From positions 248,001 through 312,000 of the forward strand of contig CAVPTA010000007.1 of the NCBI GenBank assembly GCA_963708645.1: DNA of 64,000 nt, given 5' to 3'. Under the pieces are notes generated by a model. The model was given only the letters and a program-made list of their open reading frames with translations, had not been told where the DNA came from and searched no databases. The position numbers and the translations under genes were made by a program. This stretch comes from RYN-133 sp963708645 (GTDB lineage Bacteria > Actinomycetota > Actinomycetes > Mycobacteriales > Jatrophihabitantaceae). This document shows, piece by piece, positions 1 to 10,290 of this stretch (position 1 is the stretch's first letter; each line of letters begins with the position of its first letter).

Positions 1-1
1 C

Positions 2-61
2 GCGACGAAGAATGCGACGAGCATCGACGGTCTGCCCGGCTTGGGCGCCTCGGCCGACTAG
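2..61 (+). CDS. C-terminal tail of an unidentified protein (partial)
   Basis: An open frame enters from the left edge and ends ...DGLPGLGASAD with a TAG stop. The stop overlaps the bioY stop on the other strand in a CTAG tetranucleotide, as happens at four other convergent junctions in this window. Only 19 codons are visible, so the product cannot be identified. Confidence 0.4.
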   Translation, partial: ATKNATSIDGLPGLGASAD

Positions 62-639
62 CTGCGCCGCGCGAGCTTCCAGGCAGCCGGGAACAGCAAC
101 GCCGCGATGGCGAGCTTGATGCCGTCGCCGACCAGGAACGGCGTGACGCCGAACTCGATCGCCTTCGCCGACGAGATGTGCAGGTCGTTCGACAGCCAGA
201 TCGTCCCCACCGTCAGCAGGATCGCCTCGCCGAGCAGCATCAAACCGATCGCCGACACGACCGAGCGGTCGTTGCCACGGCGCGCGAGCTCACCGACGAC
301 ACCTGCTGCAAGCACGAACCCGAGTACGTAGCCGAAGGACGGGCCGCCCCAACCACTCGTGTGGTCGGCGTACCACGGCACCCCGGCGATGCCGGCAACC
401 GCGTAGAGCCCGATCGACAGCAATCCGCGCACCGAGCCCAGTGCGGCACCGGTGACGAGCACGGCCAGTGTCTGCAGCGTGAACGGGACGGGTGAGATCG
501 CCGAGATGGTGACCGACACCTGGGCGGCGAGCCCGGTCAGGCCGGCACCGGCGAGCACGAGCACTGCGTCGCGCACCCAGGCACCCGGAACCAGATCGGC
601 AAGGACGATGCGCGGCCGTGCCGCGGCGATGCTGGTCAT
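58..639 (-). CDS. bioY: BioY-family biotin transporter substrate-binding subunit
   Basis: Integral membrane S component of an energy-coupling factor (ECF) type biotin uptake system. The 193-residue product is almost entirely hydrophobic with about six membrane segments, and it carries the family pattern of a ...SPVPFTLQTLAVLVTGAALG... stretch followed by a Gly-rich AGIAGVPW loop. I chose the ATG at 639 (MTSIAAARPRIVLADL). The frame stays open to 735, but that extension is polar and lacks family similarity. No bioM or bioN energising genes lie beside it, so it would have to act alone or share an ECF module encoded elsewhere. Family assignment is secure; biotin specificity is inferred from the family. 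Confidence 0.88.
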   Translation of the reverse strand: MTSIAAARPRIVLADLVPGAWVRDAVLVLAGAGLTGLAAQVSVTISAISPVPFTLQTLAVLVTGAALGSVRGLLSIGLYAVAGIAGVPWYADHTSGWGGPSFGYVLGFVLAAGVVGELARRGNDRSVVSAIGLMLLGEAILLTVGTIWLSNDLHISSAKAIEFGVTPFLVGDGIKLAIAALLFPAAWKLARRS

Positions 640-686
640 GGGCCACAGGCTAGCGGCACTGCCCGAGGACGACACCGTGGCCTCAC

Positions 687-1199
687 TCACGCACTGTTCG
701 ATGAATTCCACCCCGGCGCGAAGCGGCCGAGCCACGCCCGGCCGTCGTCGGGCAACGTGCCGTACGCGTCGGCAATGCGCGCCCAGCCGGTCACCATCGC
801 GGCGAAGTTGAGCGGGTTGTAGACATCCTCTTCGTAACTGAACAGCTGCTCGCCCGCGTAGTGCAGGATCGTCGTGTTCGGCGCCGTATGCACGCTGCCG
901 TCACCGGGGTCACGCATGAGATTGTCGATTTCGCAGATGATCCAGCCGCGGTCGTCGTCGAAGACCGCCCAGGTGACCGGGAAGTCGATCATGCAGTTGC
1001 CAGGGAAGGTCGTCATTGTGCGCACGACCCACCGGGCGATCGCCGTGCGTCCCTCGAAGCGGCCGTAGGCGTGCTCGTTGTAGGAGGCGTCGGGCGTGAA
1101 CAACCCGGCGAACAAGGTCCAGTCATTGGACGCCTTGGCCTGCCGCACGGTGGCCCGGTAGTTCGCGAAGGCGGATTCGAGCTCGGCGCGCGTCGGCAT
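687..1199 (-). CDS. SnoaL/NTF2-like fold protein
   Basis: The 170-residue product has the NTF2-like cone-fold layout: an N-terminal helix (residues about 5-25), a LFTPDASYNEHAYGRFEGRT strand-turn at about 34-53, and alternating strands up to about 125, followed by a Trp-rich C-terminal helix. Members include polyketide cyclases, dehydratases and ligand-binding proteins, and sequence alone does not decide which. It lies between bioY and the sensor kinase on the same strand, with 47 nt to the bioY start. No catalytic assignment is offered. Confidence 0.7.
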   Translation of the reverse strand: MPTRAELESAFANYRATVRQAKASNDWTLFAGLFTPDASYNEHAYGRFEGRTAIARWVVRTMTTFPGNCMIDFPVTWAVFDDDRGWIICEIDNLMRDPGDGSVHTAPNTTILHYAGEQLFSYEEDVYNPLNFAAMVTGWARIADAYGTLPDDGRAWLGRFAPGWNSSNSA

Positions 1200-1217
1200 T
1201 GCGCGGACGCTACCGGC

Positions 1218-3638
1218 TCAGGCCACCGTCCTCGCCTTGTTGACGATCTCCGCCTCGACACTGACCAGCGCAGGCAGGGTGATCGTGAACTGTGAACCGA
1301 CGCCGGGCTCGGATTCGACGTCGACCTCGCCGCCGTGCCGTTCGACGATGCTCTTCACGATTGCCAGACCGAGACCGTTCCCGCTGATCGAGTTGGCGCG
1401 CGCGGTGGAGGCCCGGAAGAACCGGGTGAACAGGTTCGGCAGTTCCTCTGCCGGGATCCCGATGCCGGAGTCGGTGATCGTCATCCGCACCGCGCCGCCG
1501 ACCAGCGCGACATCGACGTCGACGTGCCCACCCGCGGGCGTGTACTTCGAGGCATTGCTGAGCAGGTTGACGAGCACGCGATCGATCTGGTCGAAGTCAC
1601 CCCGCACGACGGCCCGCTCGATCGGCAGGTTGACGCGCAGCTCTTGGTCACGGTCGACGAACTCGGGACGCACGGTGTCGACCGCCGCCGACACGGCCGA
1701 GGCGATGTCGACGTCGTCCGATCCCGCCGGAACGGTTTCGTCGACCGAGTCCAGTCGCACCAGCACGAGCAGGTTGTCGACGAGATCGGCCAGTCGCTCT
1801 GTGTTGCGCAGGGCGACATCGAGCATGCCGAGCTGACCGTCGGTGAGTGCTTCGTCGGCCAGTAGTTCGAGGTAGCCGTGGATGCTGGTCAGCGGCGTGC
1901 GCAGCTCGTGCGAGATCGTGCCGACCAGGTCGGTGCGGATCCGGTCGAGCTCGCGTAGGCGGGCAGTGGCGGCCCGCTGCTGCTCGAGCGCATCGAGCAA
2001 CGCGCGCTCGGACTCCTTGATCGTGTGCACGTCCTGGATCTGCTTGATCACGTGGGACGGTTCGCCGTCGGCGTCACGGACGACCGTGTAACTCACGTCG
2101 ACCCACACCGATCGTCCGGACGGGCGCACGAATCGCTTGCGCAGCGGACGGGTCGGACCCTGCGCGGTCAGGTCGGGCAGCATCGCAACATCTTCGGGGT
2201 GCGTGACGTCGGCGACGCGGCGTCCGACGAGGTCTTCAGGGCGCCGGCCGAGGATCGCCGCGAACGCGGGGTTGACGCGCAGGAACTTCTCGTCCGGCCC
2301 GTCCTGAGCGGTGGTCAGGGCCATCCCGATCGGCGCGCCCTCGAACGCCTCGCGGAAGCTCGACTCGCTGACCGCAAGCGCCGCGTGCATGCGCTGCGAC
2401 TCGCGTAGCTCCGCCTGCCGTGTGGTCACGTCGCGCGCGAGGCTGAGCACCAGCTGCTCGCCGTCCGGACTGGTCATCGGCAGGGCCGAGAACTCGTACC
2501 AGCGCCCGTCCGCCAGTTGCCACTGGTCGATCACGTGCTCGCGCAGGCCTCGCGTGTACAGGTCGCGTGCTCGTTCGCGGTCGTCGGGTGCGAAGAAGTC
2601 GGTGATCGGGGTGCCGCGGAACGACGCCGGTTCGGCACCGATCTTGCGCAGCCAGTGCCCACCGAGGGTGACGCAGCGCAGGTCGCCGTCGAGCAGGCCG
2701 ACGGTGGTGAGCGGCAGGTTCTCGACCAGGGATTGGTAGAGCAGGCGCTGCGAGGTCAGCGTCATCATCGTGTTTCGGGACGCGGTCACGTCGGCGCCGA
2801 TGCAGACATAGCCGGTGATCGTGCCTGCGGAGTTGCGCATGCCCGACATCGAGATCGAGACGGTGACGCGGCGGCCGTCCTTGGCACGGCAGGTTCGGTC
2901 GTGCACGTCGATGTCGCCGAGCTCGCGTGATGGGTTCGCATCGTCGAACAGCCGAGCCAACGGCGTCCCCACGACTTCGTCGGCGCGGTAGCCCAGCAAG
3001 CGCTCGGCGCCCTGGTTGAAGTCGGTGATGATGCCGTCGGGATCGCTGGCAATGATCATGTTGCCGGTCGCTGCGCGCAGCACGGCGTCCAGTTGCAGGC
3101 TCGCCGGCTCGAGCATGCTGACCAGCTGCGCCGATTGCTGTTGCCGCACGACCAGCGAGTGGATGATCGGTCCGGTCAGCAGTGCGACGGCTCCGGTGAG
3201 CGCCGCGTGGCTCAGGTCGTCGCCGGAGATCGCACTGCCAGTCAGCAGCGGGGCCGCCAGCAACCCGAGCACGGACCCGGCGACGGCGATCCAGACCTGG
3301 CGCCGGGTGCCGTAGAAGCCCAGCCAGACCACCGCGATGATGCACAGTGCACCGAAGCCCGGCACGGTCGGGGCGCTCGCCGCGCGCCAGAGCACAGCAA
3401 GCACCAGCAGACCGAACGGCAGGGCGGTCTCGATCAGCACCCGCTTGAGTGTGCGGGCAAGTACGGCGGCCACGCACACGATGCCGAACACACCGACGGC
3501 GGCCAGTGCCCACCCTGGATGGACGATGCTTGCATTCGACCAGCCCAGGGCGAGCTGCAGGGCCGCAGCTGCTGCGAGCAGCACGGTGTACGGGTCTCGG
3601 ACCACGCGGCCCCAGAAATCAACACCGGTGCGAATCAC
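1218..3638 (-). CDS. Membrane-anchored sensor histidine kinase with three PAS domains
   Basis: The 806-residue product has an N-terminal block of hydrophobic segments (residues about 15-165), then PAS 1 (about 180-290), PAS 2 (about 300-405) and PAS 3 (about 420-540, with the conserved HPEDV). A short coiled linker leads to a HisKA domain with phospho-acceptor His577 in ISHELRTP. The HATPase domain shows the N box (LLSNASKYTP, about 692-701), the G1 box (DSGIGIP, about 723-729), FTRFFRA as the F box, and GNGLGLAI as the G2 box (about 753-760). It should autophosphorylate in response to a redox, ligand or membrane cue read by the PAS domains. No response regulator is adjacent, so it is an orphan kinase. 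Start is a GTG at 3638. Confidence 0.93.
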   Translation of the reverse strand: MIRTGVDFWGRVVRDPYTVLLAAAAALQLALGWSNASIVHPGWALAAVGVFGIVCVAAVLARTLKRVLIETALPFGLLVLAVLWRAASAPTVPGFGALCIIAVVWLGFYGTRRQVWIAVAGSVLGLLAAPLLTGSAISGDDLSHAALTGAVALLTGPIIHSLVVRQQQSAQLVSMLEPASLQLDAVLRAATGNMIIASDPDGIITDFNQGAERLLGYRADEVVGTPLARLFDDANPSRELGDIDVHDRTCRAKDGRRVTVSISMSGMRNSAGTITGYVCIGADVTASRNTMMTLTSQRLLYQSLVENLPLTTVGLLDGDLRCVTLGGHWLRKIGAEPASFRGTPITDFFAPDDRERARDLYTRGLREHVIDQWQLADGRWYEFSALPMTSPDGEQLVLSLARDVTTRQAELRESQRMHAALAVSESSFREAFEGAPIGMALTTAQDGPDEKFLRVNPAFAAILGRRPEDLVGRRVADVTHPEDVAMLPDLTAQGPTRPLRKRFVRPSGRSVWVDVSYTVVRDADGEPSHVIKQIQDVHTIKESERALLDALEQQRAATARLRELDRIRTDLVGTISHELRTPLTSIHGYLELLADEALTDGQLGMLDVALRNTERLADLVDNLLVLVRLDSVDETVPAGSDDVDIASAVSAAVDTVRPEFVDRDQELRVNLPIERAVVRGDFDQIDRVLVNLLSNASKYTPAGGHVDVDVALVGGAVRMTITDSGIGIPAEELPNLFTRFFRASTARANSISGNGLGLAIVKSIVERHGGEVDVESEPGVGSQFTITLPALVSVEAEIVNKARTVA

Positions 3639-3700
3639 CGAGGGTCTCCGATCGGCGACGCGGGGATGTCGCCAAACGAGAAATTTACATTGGTGAGGGC

Positions 3701-5011
3701 CTAAAGCGGAAGATCCTCCAGCATTTCGGTGACCAGCGCGGCGATCGGAGACCGCTCAGAACGGGTCAAAGTGACGTGCGCGAACAGCGGATGCCCGCGC
3801 AGCGCCTCGATCACCGCGGCAATGCCGTCGTGTCGGCCGACCCGCAGGTTGTCGCGCTGGGCGACATCGTGCGTGAGCACCACTCGCGAACCCGCGCCGA
3901 TGCGCGACAACACCGTGAGCAGGACGTTGCGCTCGAGCGACTGGGCCTCGTCGACGATCACGAACGAGTCGTGCAGCGACCGGCCGCGGATGTGGGTCAG
4001 CGGTAGCACCTCGAGCATCCCGCGGTCGATGACCTCGTCCATGACGTCGGAGGACACCAGCGCACCGAGCGTGTCGAAGACCGCTTGCGCCCAGGGGGCC
4101 ATCTTCTCGTTCTCGCTGCCGGGCAGGTAGCCGAGCTCCTGGCCGCCCACCGCGTAGAGGGGGCGGAAGACCACGACCCGCTTGTGCAGTCGCCGCTCGA
4201 GGACGGCTTCGAGTCCGGCGCACAGCGCCAGAGCCGACTTGCCGGTGCCGGCGCGTCCGCCCAGCGAGACGATCCCGACGTCAGGATCGAGCAGCAGGTC
4301 GAGCGCGATGCGCTGCTCGGCAGACCGTCCGCGCAACCCGAAGGCCTCACGGTCGCCGCGCACGAGGCGCACCGTCTTGTCCGGAGTGATGCGGGCCAGG
4401 GCCGACCCGCGCGGCGAGTGCAACACGAGCCCCGTGTGGCACGGCTCGGTGGCGACCTCGGCGAAGTCGGGTTCGTCGGCGAGCTCGAGCGGTTCGCCGT
4501 CGTAGAGCAGATCGACCGTTCCGGCGGACACGTCCAGCTCGCACATGCCGGTGTAGCCGGTGGAGTCGGCGACCGGGTGCATGCGGTATTCGTCGGCGGG
4601 CAGGCCGACCGAGGCCGCCTTGACCCGCAGCGGCATGTCCTTGGTGACGAGCATGACCTCGCGTCCGTCAGCCGCCAGGTTGAGCGCGACCGCGAGGATG
4701 CGGGAGTCGTTGCTGTCGACGCGGAAGCCGGCCGGGAGCGTCGAGAGATCTGAGTGGTTCAGTTCGACGTGCAGCGTGCCACCGTCGGCGCCGATCGGAA
4801 CCGGGGAGTCGAGGCGCCCGTAGGTGATGCGCAGTTCATCGAGGACGCGCAGCGTCTGCCGCGCGAACCAGCCGAGTTCGGGATGGTGCCGCTTGCCCTC
4901 CAGCTCGCTGATCACGACCAGCGGCAGGATCACCTCGTGCTCGCCGAAGCGCCCTAGCGCTCCGGGATCCGACAAGAGGACCGAGGTGTCTAGGACGAAG
5001 CTACGAGTCAC
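3701..5011 (-). CDS. phoH2: PhoH2-type fusion of PIN ribonuclease and PhoH ATPase/helicase domains
   Basis: This 436-residue protein couples an N-terminal PIN domain (residues about 4-145, beginning FVLDTSVLLSDP with the metal-binding Asp8) to a C-terminal PhoH P-loop ATPase domain. Walker A is GRAGTGKS at 252-259 and Walker B is VIVDEAQS at 351-358. Characterised PhoH2 proteins unwind and cleave RNA in an ATP-dependent way. The order and length match mycobacterial PhoH2 (Rv1095). Its position next to the Z-prenyl synthase region agrees with the wider gene-order match to that genome. The 62 nt between it and the kinase hold no recognisable feature. Confidence 0.93.
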   Translation of the reverse strand: MTRSFVLDTSVLLSDPGALGRFGEHEVILPLVVISELEGKRHHPELGWFARQTLRVLDELRITYGRLDSPVPIGADGGTLHVELNHSDLSTLPAGFRVDSNDSRILAVALNLAADGREVMLVTKDMPLRVKAASVGLPADEYRMHPVADSTGYTGMCELDVSAGTVDLLYDGEPLELADEPDFAEVATEPCHTGLVLHSPRGSALARITPDKTVRLVRGDREAFGLRGRSAEQRIALDLLLDPDVGIVSLGGRAGTGKSALALCAGLEAVLERRLHKRVVVFRPLYAVGGQELGYLPGSENEKMAPWAQAVFDTLGALVSSDVMDEVIDRGMLEVLPLTHIRGRSLHDSFVIVDEAQSLERNVLLTVLSRIGAGSRVVLTHDVAQRDNLRVGRHDGIAAVIEALRGHPLFAHVTLTRSERSPIAALVTEMLEDLPL

Positions 5012-5183
5012 AGAGGCTCCAGCAGGGCATCAGGCGCGCCGTGGACCGTTCCTCGGGAAACCGCTGAGCCGGTCCGGCCCGCAGGTGGATGTTGCCGTCG
5101 AGAACGCTACGGCCGCGATCGGGCGTCCCCGCGACGACGCGCCGAGGTTTCATCTGCCGGACACATTGGCGGGCTCGTCGGCC

Positions 5184-5975
5184 TCAGGTCTGCTCGGGGC
5201 GGGACGGATCGGCGCCCCACTGCGACCACGAGCCGGGGTACAGGGCGAGGTCGTCCTCACCGGCGAGATGCAGTGCCAGCAGGTCGTGGCACGCCGTCAC
5301 GCCCGAGCCGCAGTAGGCCACGAACGCCCCGGTGCCGTAGCGGGCGCGCAACTGCTCGGGTGACTCGAAGCGACCGTCCGGGGCGAGATTGTCCTGCCAC
5401 GGCGCGCTGCGGGCCCCGGGGATGTGGCCCGGACGCGGGTCGACGGCCGGGTCTCCGTGCGCGAACCTGGCGCCGGTGCGGGCGTCGAGCAACGTGGCGC
5501 CGCGAAGGTCGGCGACCTGGTCGGCCGTGCGGAACCGCTCGGCCGGCCACGGGACGGGCGCACGGACGACAGCCGGCGGTCTTGTGAGGTCAGTCGTCAA
5601 TGCGCCGGGCCAGGCCGCGAGGCCGCCGTCGAGCACCGCGACCGGCTCGCCGAGCACGTGCAGCAGCCACCACAGCCGCGCCGCGATCGAGCCGCCCGCG
5701 TCGTCGTAGGCCACCACCGGCGTGCCGGCGGCGATCCCCGCCCGTCCCAGTGCGGCAGCGAAGCGCTCCGGGGTGGGGAGCGGATGCCGGCCGGTGCCGG
5801 GTCCGACCGGATCGGACAGATCGGTGTCGATGTCGAGGTGGACGGCGCCCGGGATGTGCCCGGCCTCGTACTCGGCCCGTCCGGATCGGGTCTTGTCGAG
5901 ATACCACCGCACGTCCACGACGCGCACGTCGTCGATGTGCGCGGCGAGCCATTCGCCGCTGACGAGATCGTTCAC
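5184..5975 (-). CDS. Two-domain rhodanese (sulfurtransferase)
   Basis: The 263-residue product has two rhodanese modules. The first is structural (residues about 5-125, with GHIPGAVHLDID). The second is catalytic (about 150-260, with GHIPGARSAPW) and holds the active-site loop YCGSGVTACH, whose Cys would carry the persulfide. The CGSGVTA loop is the form usual in thiosulfate:cyanide or 3-mercaptopyruvate sulfurtransferases. The frame is open far upstream, but I start at the GTG at 5975 because it overlaps the stop of the prenyl synthase gene in a GTGA tetranucleotide, implying translational coupling. The exact sulfur donor is not decided by the sequence. Confidence 0.9.
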   Translation of the reverse strand: MNDLVSGEWLAAHIDDVRVVDVRWYLDKTRSGRAEYEAGHIPGAVHLDIDTDLSDPVGPGTGRHPLPTPERFAAALGRAGIAAGTPVVAYDDAGGSIAARLWWLLHVLGEPVAVLDGGLAAWPGALTTDLTRPPAVVRAPVPWPAERFRTADQVADLRGATLLDARTGARFAHGDPAVDPRPGHIPGARSAPWQDNLAPDGRFESPEQLRARYGTGAFVAYCGSGVTACHDLLALHLAGEDDLALYPGSWSQWGADPSRPEQT

Positions 5976-6739
5976 TTGCCGTAGCGCCGCTGCCGCATGC
6001 CGTAGTCGCGCAACGCACGCAGGAAGTCGATCTTGCGGAAGTCGGGCCACAGGGCGTCGCAGAAGTAGAACTCGGAGTGCGCCGACTGCCAGAGCAGGAA
6101 CCCCGACAGGCGCTGCTCGCCCGACGTGCGGATCACGAGGTCGGGATCGGGCTGACCCTTTGTGTAGAGGTGCTCGGCGATGTGGTCGACGTCGATGACC
6201 TCGGCCAGCTCCTCGATCGACGTGCCGGCCGCGGCGTGTTCGTGCAGGAGCGACCGCACGGCGTCGGCGATCTCGCGCCGCCCGCCATAGCCGACAGCGA
6301 TGTTGACCGTCATGCCGTCGCGGTGCGCTGTGCGTTCCTGCGCTGCCTTGAGTGCATTGGCGGTCTCGTCGGGGAGCAGGTCGAGCGAGCCCATCGCGTG
6401 CAAGCGCCAGGGGGTGCCGTCGGCCGAGAGTTCCTCGGCGACTCCGGCGATGATGCGCAGCAGCGGTTCGAGCTCGGCGGTCGGGCGATTCAGGTTGTCG
6501 GTCGACAGCAGCCAGATGGTGACGTGGTCGACGCCCGCCTCGCGGCACCAGGTGAGCAGATTCGCGATGTGGCGCGCCCCGGCGAGGTGGCCCTCGCTGA
6601 CGTCCTCGAAGCCGGATGCGCGCGCCCATCGGCGGTTTCCGTCGATCATGATCGCAACGTGACGCGGGGTGGGCAGGCCGGTCAGGGCCGTCCGGAGCCT
6701 GCGCTCGTAGACCGTGTACACCCCTTGCCGCAGACCCAC
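5972..6739 (-). CDS. uppS: Cis-prenyl diphosphate synthase (UppS family, Rv1086-like)
   Basis: Condenses isopentenyl diphosphate onto an allylic primer with Z geometry to make lipid-carrier precursors. The 255-residue protein shows the family's first conserved block MIDGNRRWAR near residue 31, where the Asp of DGNRRWA is the catalytic residue. It also shows WLLSTDNLNRP and the C-terminal DLVIRTSGEQRLSGFLLWQ and EFYF-CD-WPDF signatures. Its neighbour pair, a divergent hemolysin III gene, is the arrangement of M. tuberculosis Rv1085c/Rv1086. Rv1086 makes the short-chain product Z,E-farnesyl diphosphate, so that product is likely here, but chain length cannot be read from the sequence with certainty. 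Confidence 0.92.
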   Translation of the reverse strand: MGLRQGVYTVYERRLRTALTGLPTPRHVAIMIDGNRRWARASGFEDVSEGHLAGARHIANLLTWCREAGVDHVTIWLLSTDNLNRPTAELEPLLRIIAGVAEELSADGTPWRLHAMGSLDLLPDETANALKAAQERTAHRDGMTVNIAVGYGGRREIADAVRSLLHEHAAAGTSIEELAEVIDVDHIAEHLYTKGQPDPDLVIRTSGEQRLSGFLLWQSAHSEFYFCDALWPDFRKIDFLRALRDYGMRQRRYGK

Positions 6740-6812
6740 GCCTCGACGATAGCGCCGTGAGAGCTCTGTTAGGACCCCTGCGGGCCGGGCTACTCATCCG
6801 TAACCTGGACCC

Positions 6813-7496
6813 ATGGCGACCCTCGGCCCGACCTCGTCGCTCGCCACGGTTGTTGCGGAGCTCAAACCGCGCCTGCGCGGATTCCTGCACACCTACGCAG
6901 CCGCGATCTCGATAGCCAGCGGCGCAGTGCTGATCGCCGTTGCAGCGGCGATGAAGGGCGGCCCGGCGGCGGCCACGACGTCTATCTATGCGGCGACGGT
7001 AACGCTGCTGTTCGGGACGTCCGCGCTCTACCACCGGCGCAGCTGGTCACCGCGCGCCCACCGGATCATGAAGCGCCTCGACCACTCGATGATCTTCGTG
7101 TTCATCGCCGGGACGTACACCCCGATCGCTGCGCTGACCCTGCCCCGCACCGCGGCGATCGCGGTGCTCGTGACGGTGTGGACGGGGGCGGTGGTCGGTG
7201 TCGCGCTGCAAACCGCGTGGCCGACATCGCCACGGTGGTTGGCGGTGCCCTGCTACATCGCGCTCGGCTGGGTTGCGGTGTTCGTGCTGCCGGATCTGTT
7301 GCACAACGCCGGTGTCGCCGCGCTGGTGCTGATCCTGGTCGGCGGCGCGGTCTACACGATCGGCGGCGTCGTCTACGGGATCAAGCGTCCCAACCCGGTG
7401 CCGGGCGTGTTCGGCTACCACGAGGTCTTCCACGCCTGCACCCTCGTGGCCGCCGTGTGCCACTACGTCGCCATCTGGCTCGCAGTCTTTCGCTGA
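6813..7496 (+). CDS. Hemolysin III family membrane protein (TrhA/PAQR-like)
   Basis: The 227-residue, seven-helix membrane protein contains the family signatures ALYHRRSW near residue 70, a KRLDHSMIFVFIAGTYTPI stretch near 88-106, and a C-terminal GYHEVFHACTLVAAVCHYVAI segment. The conserved His and Asp residues in these blocks form the putative metal site of the PAQR superfamily. The bacterial members have no settled biochemical function; some are linked to membrane-lipid homeostasis. It is transcribed divergently from the prenyl synthase with a 73-nt gap. Confidence 0.9.
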   Translation: MATLGPTSSLATVVAELKPRLRGFLHTYAAAISIASGAVLIAVAAAMKGGPAAATTSIYAATVTLLFGTSALYHRRSWSPRAHRIMKRLDHSMIFVFIAGTYTPIAALTLPRTAAIAVLVTVWTGAVVGVALQTAWPTSPRWLAVPCYIALGWVAVFVLPDLLHNAGVAALVLILVGGAVYTIGGVVYGIKRPNPVPGVFGYHEVFHACTLVAAVCHYVAIWLAVFR

Positions 7497-7513
7497 GGCG
7501 CCTTTCTCGCGCA

Positions 7514-7540
7514 GGGAACAACCGGCCTTGCCCTGTCGTT
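7514..7540 (+). promoter_or_regulatory. Candidate SigR/SigH-type (disulfide-stress ECF) promoter
   Basis: GGGAACA at 7514-7520 and CGTT at 7537-7540 are separated by 16 nt. This matches the published SigH/SigR consensus (GGGAAYA, 16-17 nt, CGTT) of mycobacteria and Streptomyces. Transcription would begin near 7547, about 40 nt before the ATG at 7589. An alternative housekeeping reading is TTGCCC (7528-7533), 16 nt, TAATTA (7550-7555). There is no experimental support. Confidence 0.45.
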
Positions 7541-7547
7541 CTTGCAG

Positions 7548-7578
7548 TGTAATTATGTAATCACTGCCTGAATGTAAG
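7548..7578 (+). promoter_or_regulatory. Triplicate TGTAA repeats, candidate operator
   Basis: TGTAAT occurs at 7548-7553 and 7556-7561, and TGTAAG at 7573-7578. They sit in a markedly AT-rich patch between the promoter-like elements and the AAGGAG ribosome-binding site (7576-7581, 7 nt before the ATG). Outer AGTG and CACT (7546-7549, 7562-7565) add partial dyad symmetry. The gene that follows encodes a ribbon-helix-helix-like protein, so autoregulation here is plausible but inferred. Confidence 0.4.
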
Positions 7579-7588
7579 GAGAATTCAC

Positions 7589-8230
7589 ATGAGTAGGGCA
7601 ACAGACTCCAGTGAGTCCGACCGGCGCTTCCGGCGCGGCGGACCCCACGGCCACGGGGGACATCGTGGTCACGGACATGGCGGACGCGGACGCGGCTTCG
7701 GCCGTCCGGGTGGTTGGCAGCAGGCGGATCTACCGCCGGCTGACGACGCCGCCGAGTGGTTCGGCGGCCGACTGCCGAGCGAGTGGTTCGTCGGTACGCC
7801 GAGCGTGACCGTCGACCGCGAAGAGATCATCGTCAGCGGCGAACTGCCGCCGGTGAAGGACGGCGAGTCGGCGGGCGAGGCCGCGGCCGAAGGCCGCATC
7901 CAGCGCTTCCGCGAGGACAGCCGCGAGACGCGCATGACGATCGCCGACGAGGCCGAGTCACGCTACGGGCGCAAGGTCGCCTGGGGCGCATCGATCGGCG
8001 AGACGCGGGTGCTGTTCACCCACCTCGCCGTGCCGGTGATGACCCGGTTGCGCCAGGACGAGCGACGGGTGCTCGACACTCTCGTCGACTCGGGCGTGGC
8101 CCGTTCACGCTCCGAGGCGCTGTCGTGGTGCGTAACCCTGGTCGGAGAGCACACCGACGAGTGGCTCGCCAGCCTGCGCACCGCGATGTCCGAGGTGGAC
8201 AAGCTGCGCGCCGAGGGTCCCGAGATCTGA
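7589..8230 (+). CDS. His/Gly-rich protein with ribbon-helix-helix-like C-terminus
   Basis: The 213-residue protein begins with a low-complexity tract rich in His, Gly and Arg (residues about 16-45). Next come an acidic/aromatic linker (AAEWFGGRLPSEWFVG), an amphipathic strand-rich region (about 68-145), and a C-terminal stretch (about 150-190) reading RQDERRVLDTLVDSGVARSRSEALSWCV. That stretch has the strand-helix-turn-helix spacing of RHH DNA-binding proteins. The His tract could bind metal or nucleic acid, which is inferred from composition only. A strong AAGGAG ribosome-binding site supports the start. Function is unknown; a metal- or stress-responsive regulator is the most economical guess. 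Confidence 0.75.
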   Translation: MSRATDSSESDRRFRRGGPHGHGGHRGHGHGGRGRGFGRPGGWQQADLPPADDAAEWFGGRLPSEWFVGTPSVTVDREEIIVSGELPPVKDGESAGEAAAEGRIQRFREDSRETRMTIADEAESRYGRKVAWGASIGETRVLFTHLAVPVMTRLRQDERRVLDTLVDSGVARSRSEALSWCVTLVGEHTDEWLASLRTAMSEVDKLRAEGPEI

Positions 8231-8252
8231 ACCACCCCCGCCTTGCTGCTCG

Positions 8253-10241
<1,989 letters not shown>

Positions 10242-10247
<6 letters not shown>

Positions 10248-10277
10248 CACCCCACGCTATGCCGTGGGGTGATGCCG
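10242..10277 (-). promoter_or_regulatory. Perfect 15-bp hairpin over the DUF255 start codon
   Basis: Positions 10242-10256 and 10263-10277 are exact reverse complements (arm CGGCATCACCCCACG) with a 6-nt loop. In the minus-strand transcript the hairpin starts 13 nt after the stop of the secreted-protein gene. Its 3' arm contains the GGGGTG ribosome-binding-like bases and the ATG of the DUF255 gene. It could terminate the upstream message (no U-run is present) or mask translation initiation of the downstream gene. Confidence 0.6.
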
Positions 10278-10290
10278 TCTCGCACTTACA

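Noticed and set aside
5012..5183. 172-bp gap between phoH2 and the rhodanese gene
   Set aside because: Looked for a small gene or hairpin; found neither a convincing frame nor a strong stem.
5976..7034. Upstream extension of the rhodanese frame
   Set aside because: It covers the prenyl synthase gene in another frame; the GTGA overlap at 5972-5975 marks the true start.
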